NCBI GenBank assembly: GCA_958510825.1
Contig: OY294049.1
Coordinates: 4,278,001-4,342,000 of the forward strand
Reading direction: 5' to 3'
Origin: Brachypterus glaber
Lineage: Eukaryota; Arthropoda; Insecta; Coleoptera; Kateretidae
DNA: 64,000 bases
Made by a program: the position numbers and the translations under genes. Positions 1-18,800 of the stretch are shown piece after piece. The notes beneath the pieces were generated by a model, which saw nothing but the letters and a program-made list of their open reading frames with translations, was not told where the DNA came from and did no database searches. How positions within the stretch are numbered: position 1 is the stretch's first letter; each line of letters starts with the position of its first letter.

Positions 1-57
1 TATGGTGAAATTAAAGATGTGACTTCTTAACATAGAAAAATTTATTTATACATTAAG

Positions 58-6049
<5,992 letters not shown>

Positions 6050-6075
6050 GTTGACAGTATGAAAGAACTAAATAG
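6050..6075 (-). promoter_or_regulatory. RpS11 5' UTR with TOP-like pyrimidine run
   Basis: Just upstream of the RpS11 ATG the minus strand reads TTCTTTC (gaaagaa at 6061-6067 on plus), then ATACTGTCAAC and ATGG. A short 5' UTR beginning in a pyrimidine tract is typical of 5'-TOP mRNAs for ribosomal proteins. The transcription start itself is inferred. Confidence 0.5.
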
Positions 6076-6445
6076 AGGGCGCTGACTTTTGACAACAGGA
6101 AGGAAGTGAATTGTGGGTAGAGTATATAATGGCGCGAAATTTAAAATAAGTACTGGGTACATTTGAACTACCACCAGAGATTTAAATATTTAATCTATCC
6201 CATAGTGGAGAAAATTTAAAGTTAGCCGGTTAAAAAAATCCAGTTTAGAATAACGTGTATATTTATATTTTGATTTTAATATAACTTTATTTCAGCGTAT
6301 TTCACATTTATAAATGTGAAATACTTATAAGTAGGTAGATTACAAATAAAATAAAACGAAAGTTTGAAAAATAGAAAATAAACTGTATTCTAAAGTATAT
6401 AACACAAAAAACAAAACAACTTTCTAAATTCAACTGAATAGTGCT

Positions 6446-6548
6446 TACCCTGTTAAAAAAAACAAGTAGAGACGAGTAGTATCCAGTAGATTCCGATTCG
6501 TTTTCTACTGGTCTTTACTGGTCTCTAGTTGTTTTTTTTAACAGGGTA
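6446..6548. repeat. 103-bp foldback MITE upstream of RpS11
   Basis: TACCCTGTTAAAAAAAACAA (6446) is mirrored to TTAACAGGGTA (ending 6548); the interior ACTGGTCTCTA is also inverted. It sits between the RpS11 promoter and the DHX30 3' end. The rest of this 842-bp intergenic stretch (6050-6891) is AT-rich and shows no gene. Confidence 0.75.
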
Positions 6549-6891
6549 CTCATATGTATGATCATATAATATAAAACAAACAAAAATGTCGATAAAATAT
6601 ATACATTTGATTTTTAAAGTACGATACTTTAATTGGACAGTGTTTTACATTTTACATTTTACTTAATATCTTTTAAACTAATTGAATTAAATATTTCACA
6701 TTTTAAACATGTGATAAATAAATAAGTGAAGCAAATGCCTAATTTTAAGTATTTTAGCTACAGCGTTTAACAGATATTAAGGAAAAAGCTTAACCACTTA
6801 TTGTAATCTTACAATGTGGGTTAATATAACACAATTCAATTACAGTATTTCAAGTAGAAAACTATAGTTATAACTTATGACTTTTAATAAT

Positions 6892-9800
6892 TTACTTTGC
6901 AAATAACTTATTAAGAAGGGCTAACATTTTATCCCAGCAAATGTTTGCTTCTTTGGAATATTCACCACCATTTGTCAGTTCATTTATGTAATATTGGTAC
7001 ACCGAATTTAATGCGTTTTTACATTTCACCACATCCTCTGCATGCCTAAAAAGAAAAATAAAGGGACTGTTCAACAATTACATTGCTCAGAGCAATTTGC
7101 TCTACGCTCAAAAATTTGCCGACGCCATTTTAATTGATTTTAGATCTATTTGATGCGCTGTTTTCGGAACCTTGCTTCGTTTTTCTCGATCAGCTCGTTT
7201 TTTTGAGATATAGTGCACAATGGCTTTTTGCCTATAATTGCAGTAAAAAAAAAAGTCTATGGACTTTTATAACTTTTATAATTATTTTTTTTTGTAGTGG
7301 ATTGGTTTACTATTAATAAGGCTAGAGGCTTAGATCTAAGCCAAAAAATCAAATTCAAAAATTGAAATTTTTTTCGCATTTTTTCGCTACATTTTCATGA
7401 AAATTTTATATAAATACTAAAGATATGGCTCTGATTTTTATCATCAATCAATGTTACATTGATGCACATGTGAGGTTTGTAAAAATAAAAAAAAGTTTTA
7501 GACTGAATCTTACGGGGAGTTATTGAAAGCAGAAAAACAATATTTTAAATTATTTAATGTTAATGTTATTTTTATGTTTTAAAGCAATAAGATTTTCATT
7601 TAAACTGATTTTTTTTTATTTTTTGTTTTACTTTTTTCATAGTAAATTTAATTTATCTTCTAAAAATAAATAAAATACTTCAATATTTTTGTTTTCTTTT
7701 CTATAACACCCGATAAAATCTCCGTCACTGGATTAAATCTAAAACTTTTTTTATTTTTATAAACCGCAAATATATTGCGTATAAAAATTAGAGTCGTATC
7801 TTTAGTATTTATATAAATTTTTTATCAAAATCTATCGAAAAAATGCGAAAATCTTATTTTTTTAATTTAGAAACCTATAAAAAATAAACGAATAAAGATA
7901 TTTTAAATCACTTTTTTTGGCTTAGAGTCCCATTAATAGTGAATCAATCCACGGAAAAAAAAATTAGACCCCATTTTTTTACTACAACTATAGGCAAAAA
8001 AAACTCTTCGCTATATCTCGAAGAAAAAAACAAAAACGAGCTGATCGAGAAAAACGGAAAAAGGTTCTGAGATCAGCACTTCAAATATAGCCAGACGCAA
8101 CTAAAAACTCCCCGGCTAATAAAAAAAAAATCTTTTTTTCACGATCTAATAGAAAAGTTAACATTTCTACAAATACAAATGAAGTTTTCTGACCGAAAAA
8201 TAACCTATTTCTTAGCATTTTACTTTTCTGCTCGTTACCATGACAACAAGCGCAAAATTGAACTTTGCGCGTTAGAGTGTAAGTAACCGGCAAGTCAATC
8301 GTAAAACAGCTGTTAACTTGACAGTGTCAAGTATAACGTAGAGCTAACGGGAGGAACGTTTTCCGCTATCTGCGCATGCGCTAGCAGAAATCAACCACCC
8401 CCATAAAAAAAACACTAAAGCAACCAAAAAAAACGTAAACCAACGTTAACGTAAACCAACGCTTTCCATTAAAAAAAAAACACAAAACCAGCACAAAACC
8501 AAGCGCATGCGTAGATCGCCGAATACGTTCCTTTCGTTAGCCCCTTCTCAAGTATATGCTACGGGATGTTGTGTTCTGCCATTTTTTTAATATAATATTA
8601 TTATTTATCTTTAATCAAATCTCAATTTCGTGTGCTAAATATTTATGTGTTAAATATTTGTTGTTTTAATAAGGAATTATGGAGAGTTACAGTGATGGGG
8701 TTTTTCTTCTAAACCAGATTTGCAAAAAATTGTAAGTGCTGCGACCTTGTAAGGTTATAAATTTACTGCCTATAATTTATTTATTTTATATCGTAGGAAA
8801 AACGTTGTTTACGATCGCAAAATGTAATTAAAAAAAAAAAAAAGACTTATTAGATTATTTTTTGAAGTTTTGAAACCTACAGGCAGCAGTTTTATTTATT
8901 TGAATAGAAGAGATTGGTTGATTTATCGGAAAGTCACTTTTCAGATTTTAGGGGGGACGAAGCAAAATTGTCTAATGCTGCGACGTAATCAATTATTAAA
9001 CAGTAATTTTGTACAAATGCTTCAAAATTAATTACAAATGTAATTGTATACAGTTCACAGTTCATAAAAAGGATATGATTTGAAATATATTTACACCAGT
9101 CTAAAAAATGGCATTTTAACATATCTACTCCACATTTCTCTACTCCACAATATCTCTCCTCCATAACATCTCTACTCCACAACTAGAGGTGTGCACTACA
9201 TACTTGCTCCATTTCTAAATATGAATTTTCATTAGCGAAACAAAGCCGTTGCGTTTATTAGTATGACATATTTGACATTGTTAATGAAAATTTTAAAATT
9301 ATAGATCGCAACACACAAATTTTAACTTTTTTGTTCCGCTAAGGAAAAATTATCTTTAGATGTTAAGCAAGTATGTAGTGCAGAGTAGAGTTGTTGTGGA
9401 ATAGAGATGTTATGGAGGAGATATGTTATAGAATAGAAATGTTGTGGAGTAGAGAAATGTGGAGTAGAGATGTTAGAATTCCGAAAAAATCGTTAAACTT
9501 ACTTTCTATCACAGATAAATTCAACATTAGTCTTCTTCAAGTAAAGCTTAACTTGATCATCAGATGCAATATTACTTGAATAATTTTCTTTTTCCACCTA
9601 AAATAAATATACTATTAAATTCATGTTTTCTTTTCAAACTTTAAATTAAAAAAAAAGGGGTAAAAACTATTATTTTTCGGGATAGCTCACTTAATATTGG
9701 CCATATAAGACAAAATTCTGACTGTCGGTCGGTCTGTACGGGAAAATTTGTGCGAATGATAATTCGAGAACGCATTGAGATAAAGGTTTCAGATATCAAA

Positions 9801-12800
9801 AGTTCGTGGTTGGTATTCTTTTGGGAAATAATCAAGTGGGGTAAGGGGGCAATACAATTTTTTTTAAATCGGGTAATTCCAGCGTTGCTTACGTTACATC
9901 TTACGCCTATTTTAACTTTTAAATGTATAAATTTGTCAATTATTTCAAAAGACAATATTTAAATAAAATATTTATTTTTAGTAAATAGCAAAGTAACAAA
10001 ATATATTTATAATTAGAATAATAAGTTTAATTTATGATAAATTTATAATTTTATGTAATGTTGCTTACGTTACATTTTGTGACATAGATTTTGACTTAAG
10101 TACATGTATCTTTAAATTTCTGTTCTGTTAAAATATAAAATCTTTTTAAAACTAAATGTGCATTTAAAAATGTTTTAGAAGTCAGGCTAAAATGTTTTAA
10201 ATCTTCAACAGTTGCTGAATTAAAATTATGTATTAAAAGGTGAAATATATGTTGCTTAAGGGAATTCGTTGCTTACGTTACGTTAAAAGTGCCTATATTT
10301 TTTCGAATTATAAACGAACTATTTTGATAATGTATTGCATTATCGAGAGAGTACTTCGACTGGTACACTTTCAGTTTTTGTCCCAGGTATTGCCTCCCCA
10401 TTTTAATGTTTTCAAAACTTTGGGAAAGCCTTGTATTCGTGCCAAAAATTTCAATTTTTTTTTGAGTAATTTTTCGTTTTATGACGTTTTATGTTGATAT
10501 AAATCAATTTCCAGCAAAAAAAAATATCGGGCGGTGAATCGGTCGACCTTTTGGTGGATTGGTCGGTCAATCAGTCGGTCGATTTATTTTTGTCGGTCGT
10601 TCTGCCCAAGAAATCTTGCACGATAACTTATGAATGCCTTAAGCCAGCTAATAATAATCTGTATTTTATTTGCTGGAATAACCCAATCGTTTTTTTTTAT
10701 AAATTTGTGAAAAAAAAAATAGGTCAAACTAGACTTACCTCTTTAATATCTATTTCTTTATTTGAAAACAATAATACTGTTAGATTATTAATTAAACTAG
10801 ATTCTCTTATCGTCGTTGTACGTCTAATGTTTGATCGTGTTTCGTTTATGTACATTAAATAATTGGAAGGGAAATTAAATCTCTTGAAATTCACACTTTC
10901 GTTCGAAATTGACGCCTTGTGGTTGTACCTAAAATAATAAAACTTAGATTTTTATGAAACAAGAATATTTGGATTTTTAAAATCGACCAAAAAATCAAAA
11001 AATTTTGTTGCATTTTCGGCTTAAGAATGGCATGAAACGTCGAGAAAATGTGAAAAAAGTGGGTGTTAAAAAAATGTCTGCTGTCCGTCTGTCTGTTTGT
11101 CGGTCTGTATGTAAACCTGTAATTTTTGACTTGAAACATTCTTTCATCAAACGATTCAGGACCTTTTCTATTAGCGTCACATCAAATATGGTTAACAGTA
11201 GCGTAGGGCAAGGGGGAAAATGCACAAAAACTATAATTTTTAGCGAAATCTCACTTATATATTTAGTAGGATTTTTTTTGTAGAGATGAAAATAATGTTA
11301 AATTCCCTACAAAAACATATGTGATTATTTTTATTGTAGGACTATTAGTTTTCGAGATATAGGCATTTTAATAAATTTTGATATATCTTTACATTTTTAA
11401 ATAGATGTCACATTTTAACACTAGTAAAATTTAAATCATAGGCAAAATTAATTTCAATTATTTTTTCTTTTAATAAATTTTTCTATTTTACGACTCTTAT
11501 AAGCTCATAATCACACGCATTTTGCGTATTCTTATAGGCCCATAAGAGGTCTGTACTTTTTGTTCTTTTGGGTTGGCAACAGCCTATCGCTTGACGTTTT
11601 CCGTGCAAATGTCAATGTCGCTTTAAAGTTTGGACTTTTTCTACAAAATTTTGTGTTTAGGTTATTTTTACCATGTTAAAATTGTGGCTTGGTTAATTGC
11701 AGTAAAAAGAGAATATATAACTATAAAATATATCAAAATATTATTTGTTCTTAGAATTTTAAACATGGTGTAAACTGTAATGCCAATCCAAAACAAAAAT
11801 CCCCAAATCAGTCATCAATTTAAATGTAAGTTTTTTTTTTTAGCATATAAATTTCACGACCGGACCACTGGCCGATATGGTTATCGTATGACCAAGGCCA
11901 ATAAGAAAGGAGGAAGAAGAAGAAGAAGTTTTTTTAATTTTAAAGCAAAATAGAAAAAAATGTATAAAGCACTCGTTTCATAACACGTTTTTAGCGCACT
12001 AGTACTTTAGAAAACTCGCCGCAAGCGGCTCGTTTTCTAAACTTGTAGTCGTGCGCTAAAAACGTATGTTATGAAACTACCAATATACTATTCTGATAAT
12101 GGGTGATAACCCAGGTAGCAAGGGATGTTATATTACAAGAAATTAACATCACTTTTGGGTGTATTTTTAAACTAAATCATAACATCACATAATATTGAAA
12201 AATAACATGTATTTAACATCACATTTGCAACGTAACACGTGTGACGTGACAAACATGTTATTTAATAACAAATATTTAACAACGCTGTGAATATATCGCA
12301 TGTCACATATTAACGTGGCTTTCACGTAAATGTCATGTTATTTTGCTTCTCACCGACGTTCGAAGCAAAAAAATCGATATAAGATGATGTTGATAGAGTA
12401 AATTATTATAAGGAAATTGTATACACATTATACGATTTCCAATGGATAGGGGGCTCTGCCGGGCTTCTCAAGACCACGGACACGGATTAAAGGAATATAT
12501 TCTGCAATTTCGTTTTAGAATCTATCTGTTTCAATCTGTGATTGTTTCAATTACTGATTGATTTTAAATCCGATTTTTTTATAGGGTTATAGCGTTTTTA
12601 ATGGTTTTAATTTAGAAAAAGCTAATATCCTAGGATATTATTTAAATATTAAAGTAACAGTAACGGCATCCATAAGATATTAGATATAACAGGAATGTGG
12701 ATTTATGATGTCACAAACACGTTATTTTCGGGATGTCATTGTGTGATGTTATTAGGGGCGGACTTAGGACATCCCCTCCATGCTACATTCTTGTTAAATG

Positions 12801-15800
12801 AGACTACAATATTAACATCACATGTCACATATTAACGTGGCTTTCACGTGAATGTCATGTTATTTTGCTACCTGGGTTATTTAGAGGTTGGTTTTGCTAT
12901 TTTTCTTCTGCTAGATTTAAAAAACTCCCCACCTTGCGATCTGTAAGCACCCTGTGACTAGTACATGATAATGATCATGTATCTAGGTTAAAAAACCAAA
13001 AATTAATACTGGAAAAAAATTAAAATGTCTATTATAGATATTTTAATTTTTTGCCTATAGTATAGTATTTCTAAAAATGTTTGCTTACCTAGTTAATAAA
13101 ACGTGAACATTTTTCTTTAATTTGTTTTTAACTATGTCCCAGTTACGATGCTTTAAAACATTACCAACTCCAGAAAACAAAACGGCCTTAACCAACTCAT
13201 CATTATCGGAAAAATCATCGGAAATCGGCAAAACGTCATATAAACCGTCGTATAAATAATCAAAATGAATACTGCGCAACTCTAAAACAAAACAAAATTG
13301 TCACAGTCCAAGTAACACAAATAGCTGTAGAGTATCTCCTACATCACTTTCGCAGCAATTGGCGGCAATTTTGCTGCTAAAGAGCGGTAAGAGATACTTT
13401 ATAGCTACAGTTTTACTTGGGAGGCCTAAAAAACATAAGGAATAAATTGAAAAAGGTAATGTAATGGTTTACATTTTTGAATTCAGCCAAAAATTATATG
13501 TATAAAAAAACTGACTGTTTTTTTTTACTTTTTAATTTTTTTTTTCGTTTTCGTTTTTATCGTATAAAAACGAGATACACATAATTTACTTTGTTTTTAC
13601 TTACTTAAGATTAAAAAAATATAAAACTAATATTAAAATAAAATGTTGATCAGTGACAACGAATTAGAGCTAAAAAACGGGTTTTTGCCCTGATCTCCTA
13701 TTTTTTATGTCCATGTAAACTTTATTTGTAGAGTATTTTTCCGCTACTTTTCTTATGCCAAATTTATGATTTACTTTGAAGATTAAGTAAGTAAAAAGAA
13801 GGTAAATTATGTGTAACTATCTCGTTTTATACAATAAAAACGAAAACAAAAAAAAAAGTAAAAAAAAACGATCAGTTTTTTATACATAGAATTTTCAGCT
13901 AAATTCAAAAATGTAAAACCTTACCTTCCATTAAAAAAAATTTATACCACTCAAACAAAAAATTTTTTTTATCGAATGAAGATTAATCTTAGTTTTAGGG
14001 GTGGACATAAATAAACTTCATACGATATACTCACTTTTAATCAACTCCAGCTTATGAGGAACTAAATTAGTCTCATTAACAAACTTCCTACACATATACT
14101 GATCATTTTCTTCAACAAACTCCAACCACTTCTCGAAAATCCTCATCATAGCAATATGATCACTGTCAGGGCAAAACTGTTTCTTCACAGATTTAATAGC
14201 ATCTTTATTCATCAAACTGGATGCAAACAAATCGGTCTCAGCAGAAAACAGAGTCACTATATCAACGATTGGTGTTGTACACTTGTAGACAACAGCATTA
14301 ACCATTGCTTTAGCTAATTTTGGCTCCAGCTGAAAATCGGCTACTGTTCTTCCTATTGAAGTCAAATTTTCGTTTTCATCTAACAACTCCAGTTCTTTTA
14401 ACTCGTCAACCGCCCGTCTGGTGGCGCTTTTGTCTGGAGGAGTGAGGAGTTCACTCATAAATTGGACTGCGTTCATGTTATTGCTGAAAACTTTTGTGTC
14501 TAGGACGATTTTTGTTAGAGATGTGCGCATTATTTCGGGCATTGAGTAGTCTTGGCATTCGTCGTATTTGGATTTTGGATAGAGATGGTAACTTTCGCCT
14601 GGTCTCACGCGGCCGGCTCTGCCCCTTCGTTGTATAGCGCTTGCTTTAGACACCCAATGATTGTCAATGACATTTATACCTATAATATTATAAAATAAAA
14701 AATTGGAAAAAAAATACAACATCACAATACCGAGTTTTTTCCATGACACACTCTATAGCATAGGTACTACCCATGATACTCAATATAATCACGACCATTC
14801 ATACGCCTACTTTGTTAAAGTCCAAAATTACGGTCGTCTTATACATTCTTCTGGTTAATTAGGCATTATATTAAAAATGTATTTGAAACGTCCCCCTATT
14901 ATAGGGGGTCTTCCAAAAGGTTACGTTTTTCTATTTATAGGGGGTCAAGCAAAAGTGACGAAAGGTGACGAAGGGGAAGGGGGGGTCAAATATAGGTCAA
15001 AAATAGGTGACTTCATTTTTGAACAGCCCCTTAGGGGTGGACATAAATAAAAAATGCTTGAGAGGAAAGTAAATAATCTTACCTTTTTCAATGTCAAATC
15101 TATTTTCCTTATGAATACCAGTATCGACCACATAAACAACGTCGTCAATCGTAACAGAGGTCTCGGCAATATTGGTCGCCAAAATTATTTTTCTCACTCC
15201 ATTTGGAGGCCTAGTGAATATTTTCCATTGCTCAGAATCCTGGAGTCTTGAATGTAGACAGTGAACCGCCAATGAAGGGACATTTGGGATTAAGTTCCTG
15301 ACTTTTTTAATATCCTCCCAACCCGGTAAAAAGACCAAAATAGCACCTAGTAATGAATAAAGAGATAAAACTAGTGATTCTTGTGATTAATAACTGTAAT
15401 AAAAGTAGGATTGGATCTCCGCTTGTAGAAAATCCAATTAACATATATGGGTATTTCTACAGTAATGGGAAAAAACAAATCGATTTTTGTCCGGTAACTT
15501 TTTTTATCACTAAATGACCAAAATTATTTGAAAATAAAAGAAAATGGTCTCAACTCTTTTTAAATAAAAACCAATTTCGAAATTGAGAAGGTTGTTTTTT
15601 ACAGTCTGCATATGTTTACATATTATCTCCTGAAGCCAAACGCTTTATCCGATATCGACGATTTTGACTTCAAGGTTCATCTTATTTCGGTAGATATCAT
15701 TAATGTTGCAAAAAAAAACAATTTTGGAAAAAAAAACAAAATGGCGGATGCTGGGCGTGGTTTTTATGACAAAAAAAAATAAAAATTTAAAAAATGTCAA

Positions 15801-18800
15801 GTTGGGTATCAAATTAAAGGAAATTTTTTGTAGGATACTGAATATTAAATTTGGTTTACAAAAAAGCAAAATGGCGGCTGATAGACGCAAAATGGCAAAA
15901 TAAATAAAAAAATTGTCAAGCAAAGCATTTTTTTAGGTTACATTGTATTACATTTGTTTGCAAAAAAAAAACAAATATGGCTGTTGGACTTTGTTTATGA
16001 CCTAGCAATAATTTGTTTTAATGGTATCAAATTAAAGGATTTTTTGTGCCTTTTTAATTTTTCGAAAAATTTGCCATCTTTAAAAAAATATATATAATAC
16101 AAATATTTTTAAAGACCCCCAATACCCAATATACATTTTTTACCCAAAAAACTTCCATTTATGATCAATAAATTACATATTTATTTAATAATACGCCATC
16201 TTGAATCCGCCATTTTAAACGTTAATTATTATTTTTTGCCCCCTTGAGTTAAAAAACTTTTTTATTGTAGTAAAACCTGTTTTTTATAATTCTTAACCTT
16301 CAATCCGCCATATTAAATCCGCCATTTTGAATTTTATAATACTAATATCAGAAATATTTATTTTTAGCGGTCCCGAAGCTCCCAATGCTATTATTTGTAG
16401 AAAAATAAAAAAATTAATCAATTTGAGCTAGTCCAGGAGTTCTTGAGTCATAATTTTATCCATACAGATAGTTTTTTTTTTTTCGCGGAAATCAGTTTTT
16501 TACATATTAAACGCCGACAAACGTAAAAAACTATATTTTCCTAAGAAAGTATTTTGCTTATAATTTTTTTCACTAATACAAGTAAAATTACACTTAGTGA
16601 CTTTCTGAAAGCTACTCTTGAGAATTATTACCGGTAACCTTACCTTCAGGCTTATTTTTATGAATAAACTGCAAAACATTAAGAACATCTTCAGCAACAA
16701 CATTAGGCGCCTCACCCTCACTCATTTTCTCCGTTTTGGACAAATTGACCTTCTTAATATCATCCAAATAAAAAGATTTTACAGGATGCGTAAATCCCGG
16801 TATATTTATAATGGCAGCATCTTCAAAATAATTTTGGAAGACATCCGTATCTATGGTAGCGCTCATTACTATAACTTTTAATTTATCGTTTTTCGTTAAA
16901 GCTGTTCTGAGAAGGTTCATAAGAAGGTCTGTGTTGACGTCACGTTCATGAGCCTCGTCAAGGATGACGTGCGAAAAATTTTTCAGATTTGGATCACTCT
17001 GTAGATGCCTGAGTAGGATTCCCGTGGTGCAGTAGAGGACTCTGCCTGTTTGCTTGTTGTAAGCTGATTTTAGGCGGACCTGGTAGCCCACAATGTTTCC
17101 GACCTACAAAAAATGTGGTTAAATTTTATTTTCACTTGCTTGATGGAAAAAATAAATAAAATCGAAAAAAATATATATGTGACCCTGCACAAAGAAGGGC
17201 ACCTCGTGTGTCAAAACTACTTTTCTCAGAAAACCGTAAGTGTCGTCCGGTTTTGTTTACCCATTTTCAGAATAGATAAAAAATTTCTCCCACGACCCCA
17301 GGATAAATCCCAAACGACCTCCGACCCCTCTAACTTGGGGAAAAATTATTAAACAATGCTAGAATAGAAAAACTTAAAATTTGTTGTGATATTATAACTT
17401 ACACTTTCATTTCTTTCACTGGAAACTCTTTCAGCTAACGAAATCGCTGCAATTCTTCGCGGTTGTGTAACTGCGATTTGACATGGTTCTCCAGAAGTTC
17501 CTGCTTCTTTCGCCCACAATTCCAGAACATATTGAGGCACTCTTGTACTTTTACCACAACCTGGCTCACCTTTGACTATCAACACTCTGTTTTCTTTTAT
17601 TAGCTTTATTAAATCAGGCCTAAAAAATACTGTTGATTAAAAACGATACTGTTTAATCTTCCTTATACTTTCTATGAATATACATATAGTCAAACTGCTC
17701 ACCACAAATGCTATCGCGCGCACTAGGAATAAGGTAATATATCTTTATCTAGCACTGGTCCTTAATAACAGTTCAGTTTTTTCGCATTTAACCATCAGTG
17801 TTTTACAAATAAAAAAAAACAATAAAAATATAAAAAAATTAAAATATTCGCGTAAATGTATTTTCTCATTTTAGTGCTTTTTTATTGTTTTTATTTTATA
17901 TGAATATTTTTGTTAATCCTGATTCATTTTTAACTTATATACTTACTTGTAGTCTGAGATAGGCAAGTGTACTTTTTCTTTTGATGAGTATGTCTCTAAA
18001 CCTAAAAATCTTTGACTAAAAGTATTCCTACTTAAAATATTCTCTTTGTCATTCTCATTGTCTTCTAATGTATTATTATTAATATTTGTACCATCAACAG
18101 ACTTTTCTACATTTTCCAAAATTGTAGAAAATTCTTTATCAAAAATTTCATTTATATCCCACATTGTTTTACTCTCAGAACTTTTCAAAGCAAATTCTGG
18201 CAGAGATTGAGTTTTTAGCAACTTTACTTCATTTTTGTCATACAAAATGGGTTGTCCAGTCCTTGTAATTTTTCCATTTTGATATAAGTAGGATAACGCG
18301 CAAATCGCTGCTTTATGAGAAGACTGCTTTTTTTCATAATCACTTGCTATGAATTTTAGATCCTCTGGCCAGTGTAATGTATAAGTACAATTCCAAAGGA
18401 TCCGATTTTTAGCTATTCTTTCCTGCTTATATTTTGATGTTAACTTCAGGTTGTTATGTTTTAATTCTGTCAATAACATTTGATGAATATTGTTTAATAT
18501 GCTCTTTGGAAAAGGGAACATTTTGTTTATCTCTGGATTGATCAAAATGTTCTTTCCGTAAACATATTCACTCAATTTAGAAGTTGTTGATGAAGTTTCT
18601 GCAGTTGTTTTTGAAGTTTCTGGAGATATATTAGAAGGGTCTGCAGCAGATTTTGGAGTTTCTGAAGCTGCTTTTCGAGTTCTTGATCTTTGAGGTTTTA
18701 ATGATGTTTTTGTATTTTCTGGTAGCTCATTAATGGGCTCCTTTGGTACTTCCGGAATTTCTGTTGATTTGAGTTGATCTTCTGGGTTTGTACTATAAAA

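Noticed and set aside
9391..9579. 62-codon plus frame (MLWNRDVMEE)
   Set aside because: Translation of the TGGAGTAGAGATGT repeat running into the antisense of DHX30 exon 10.
11005..11283. Overlapping frames rich in RLSVCRSVCKP on both strands
   Set aside because: Translation of a CTGTCTGT-type repeat that recurs elsewhere in the window; no protein family signature.
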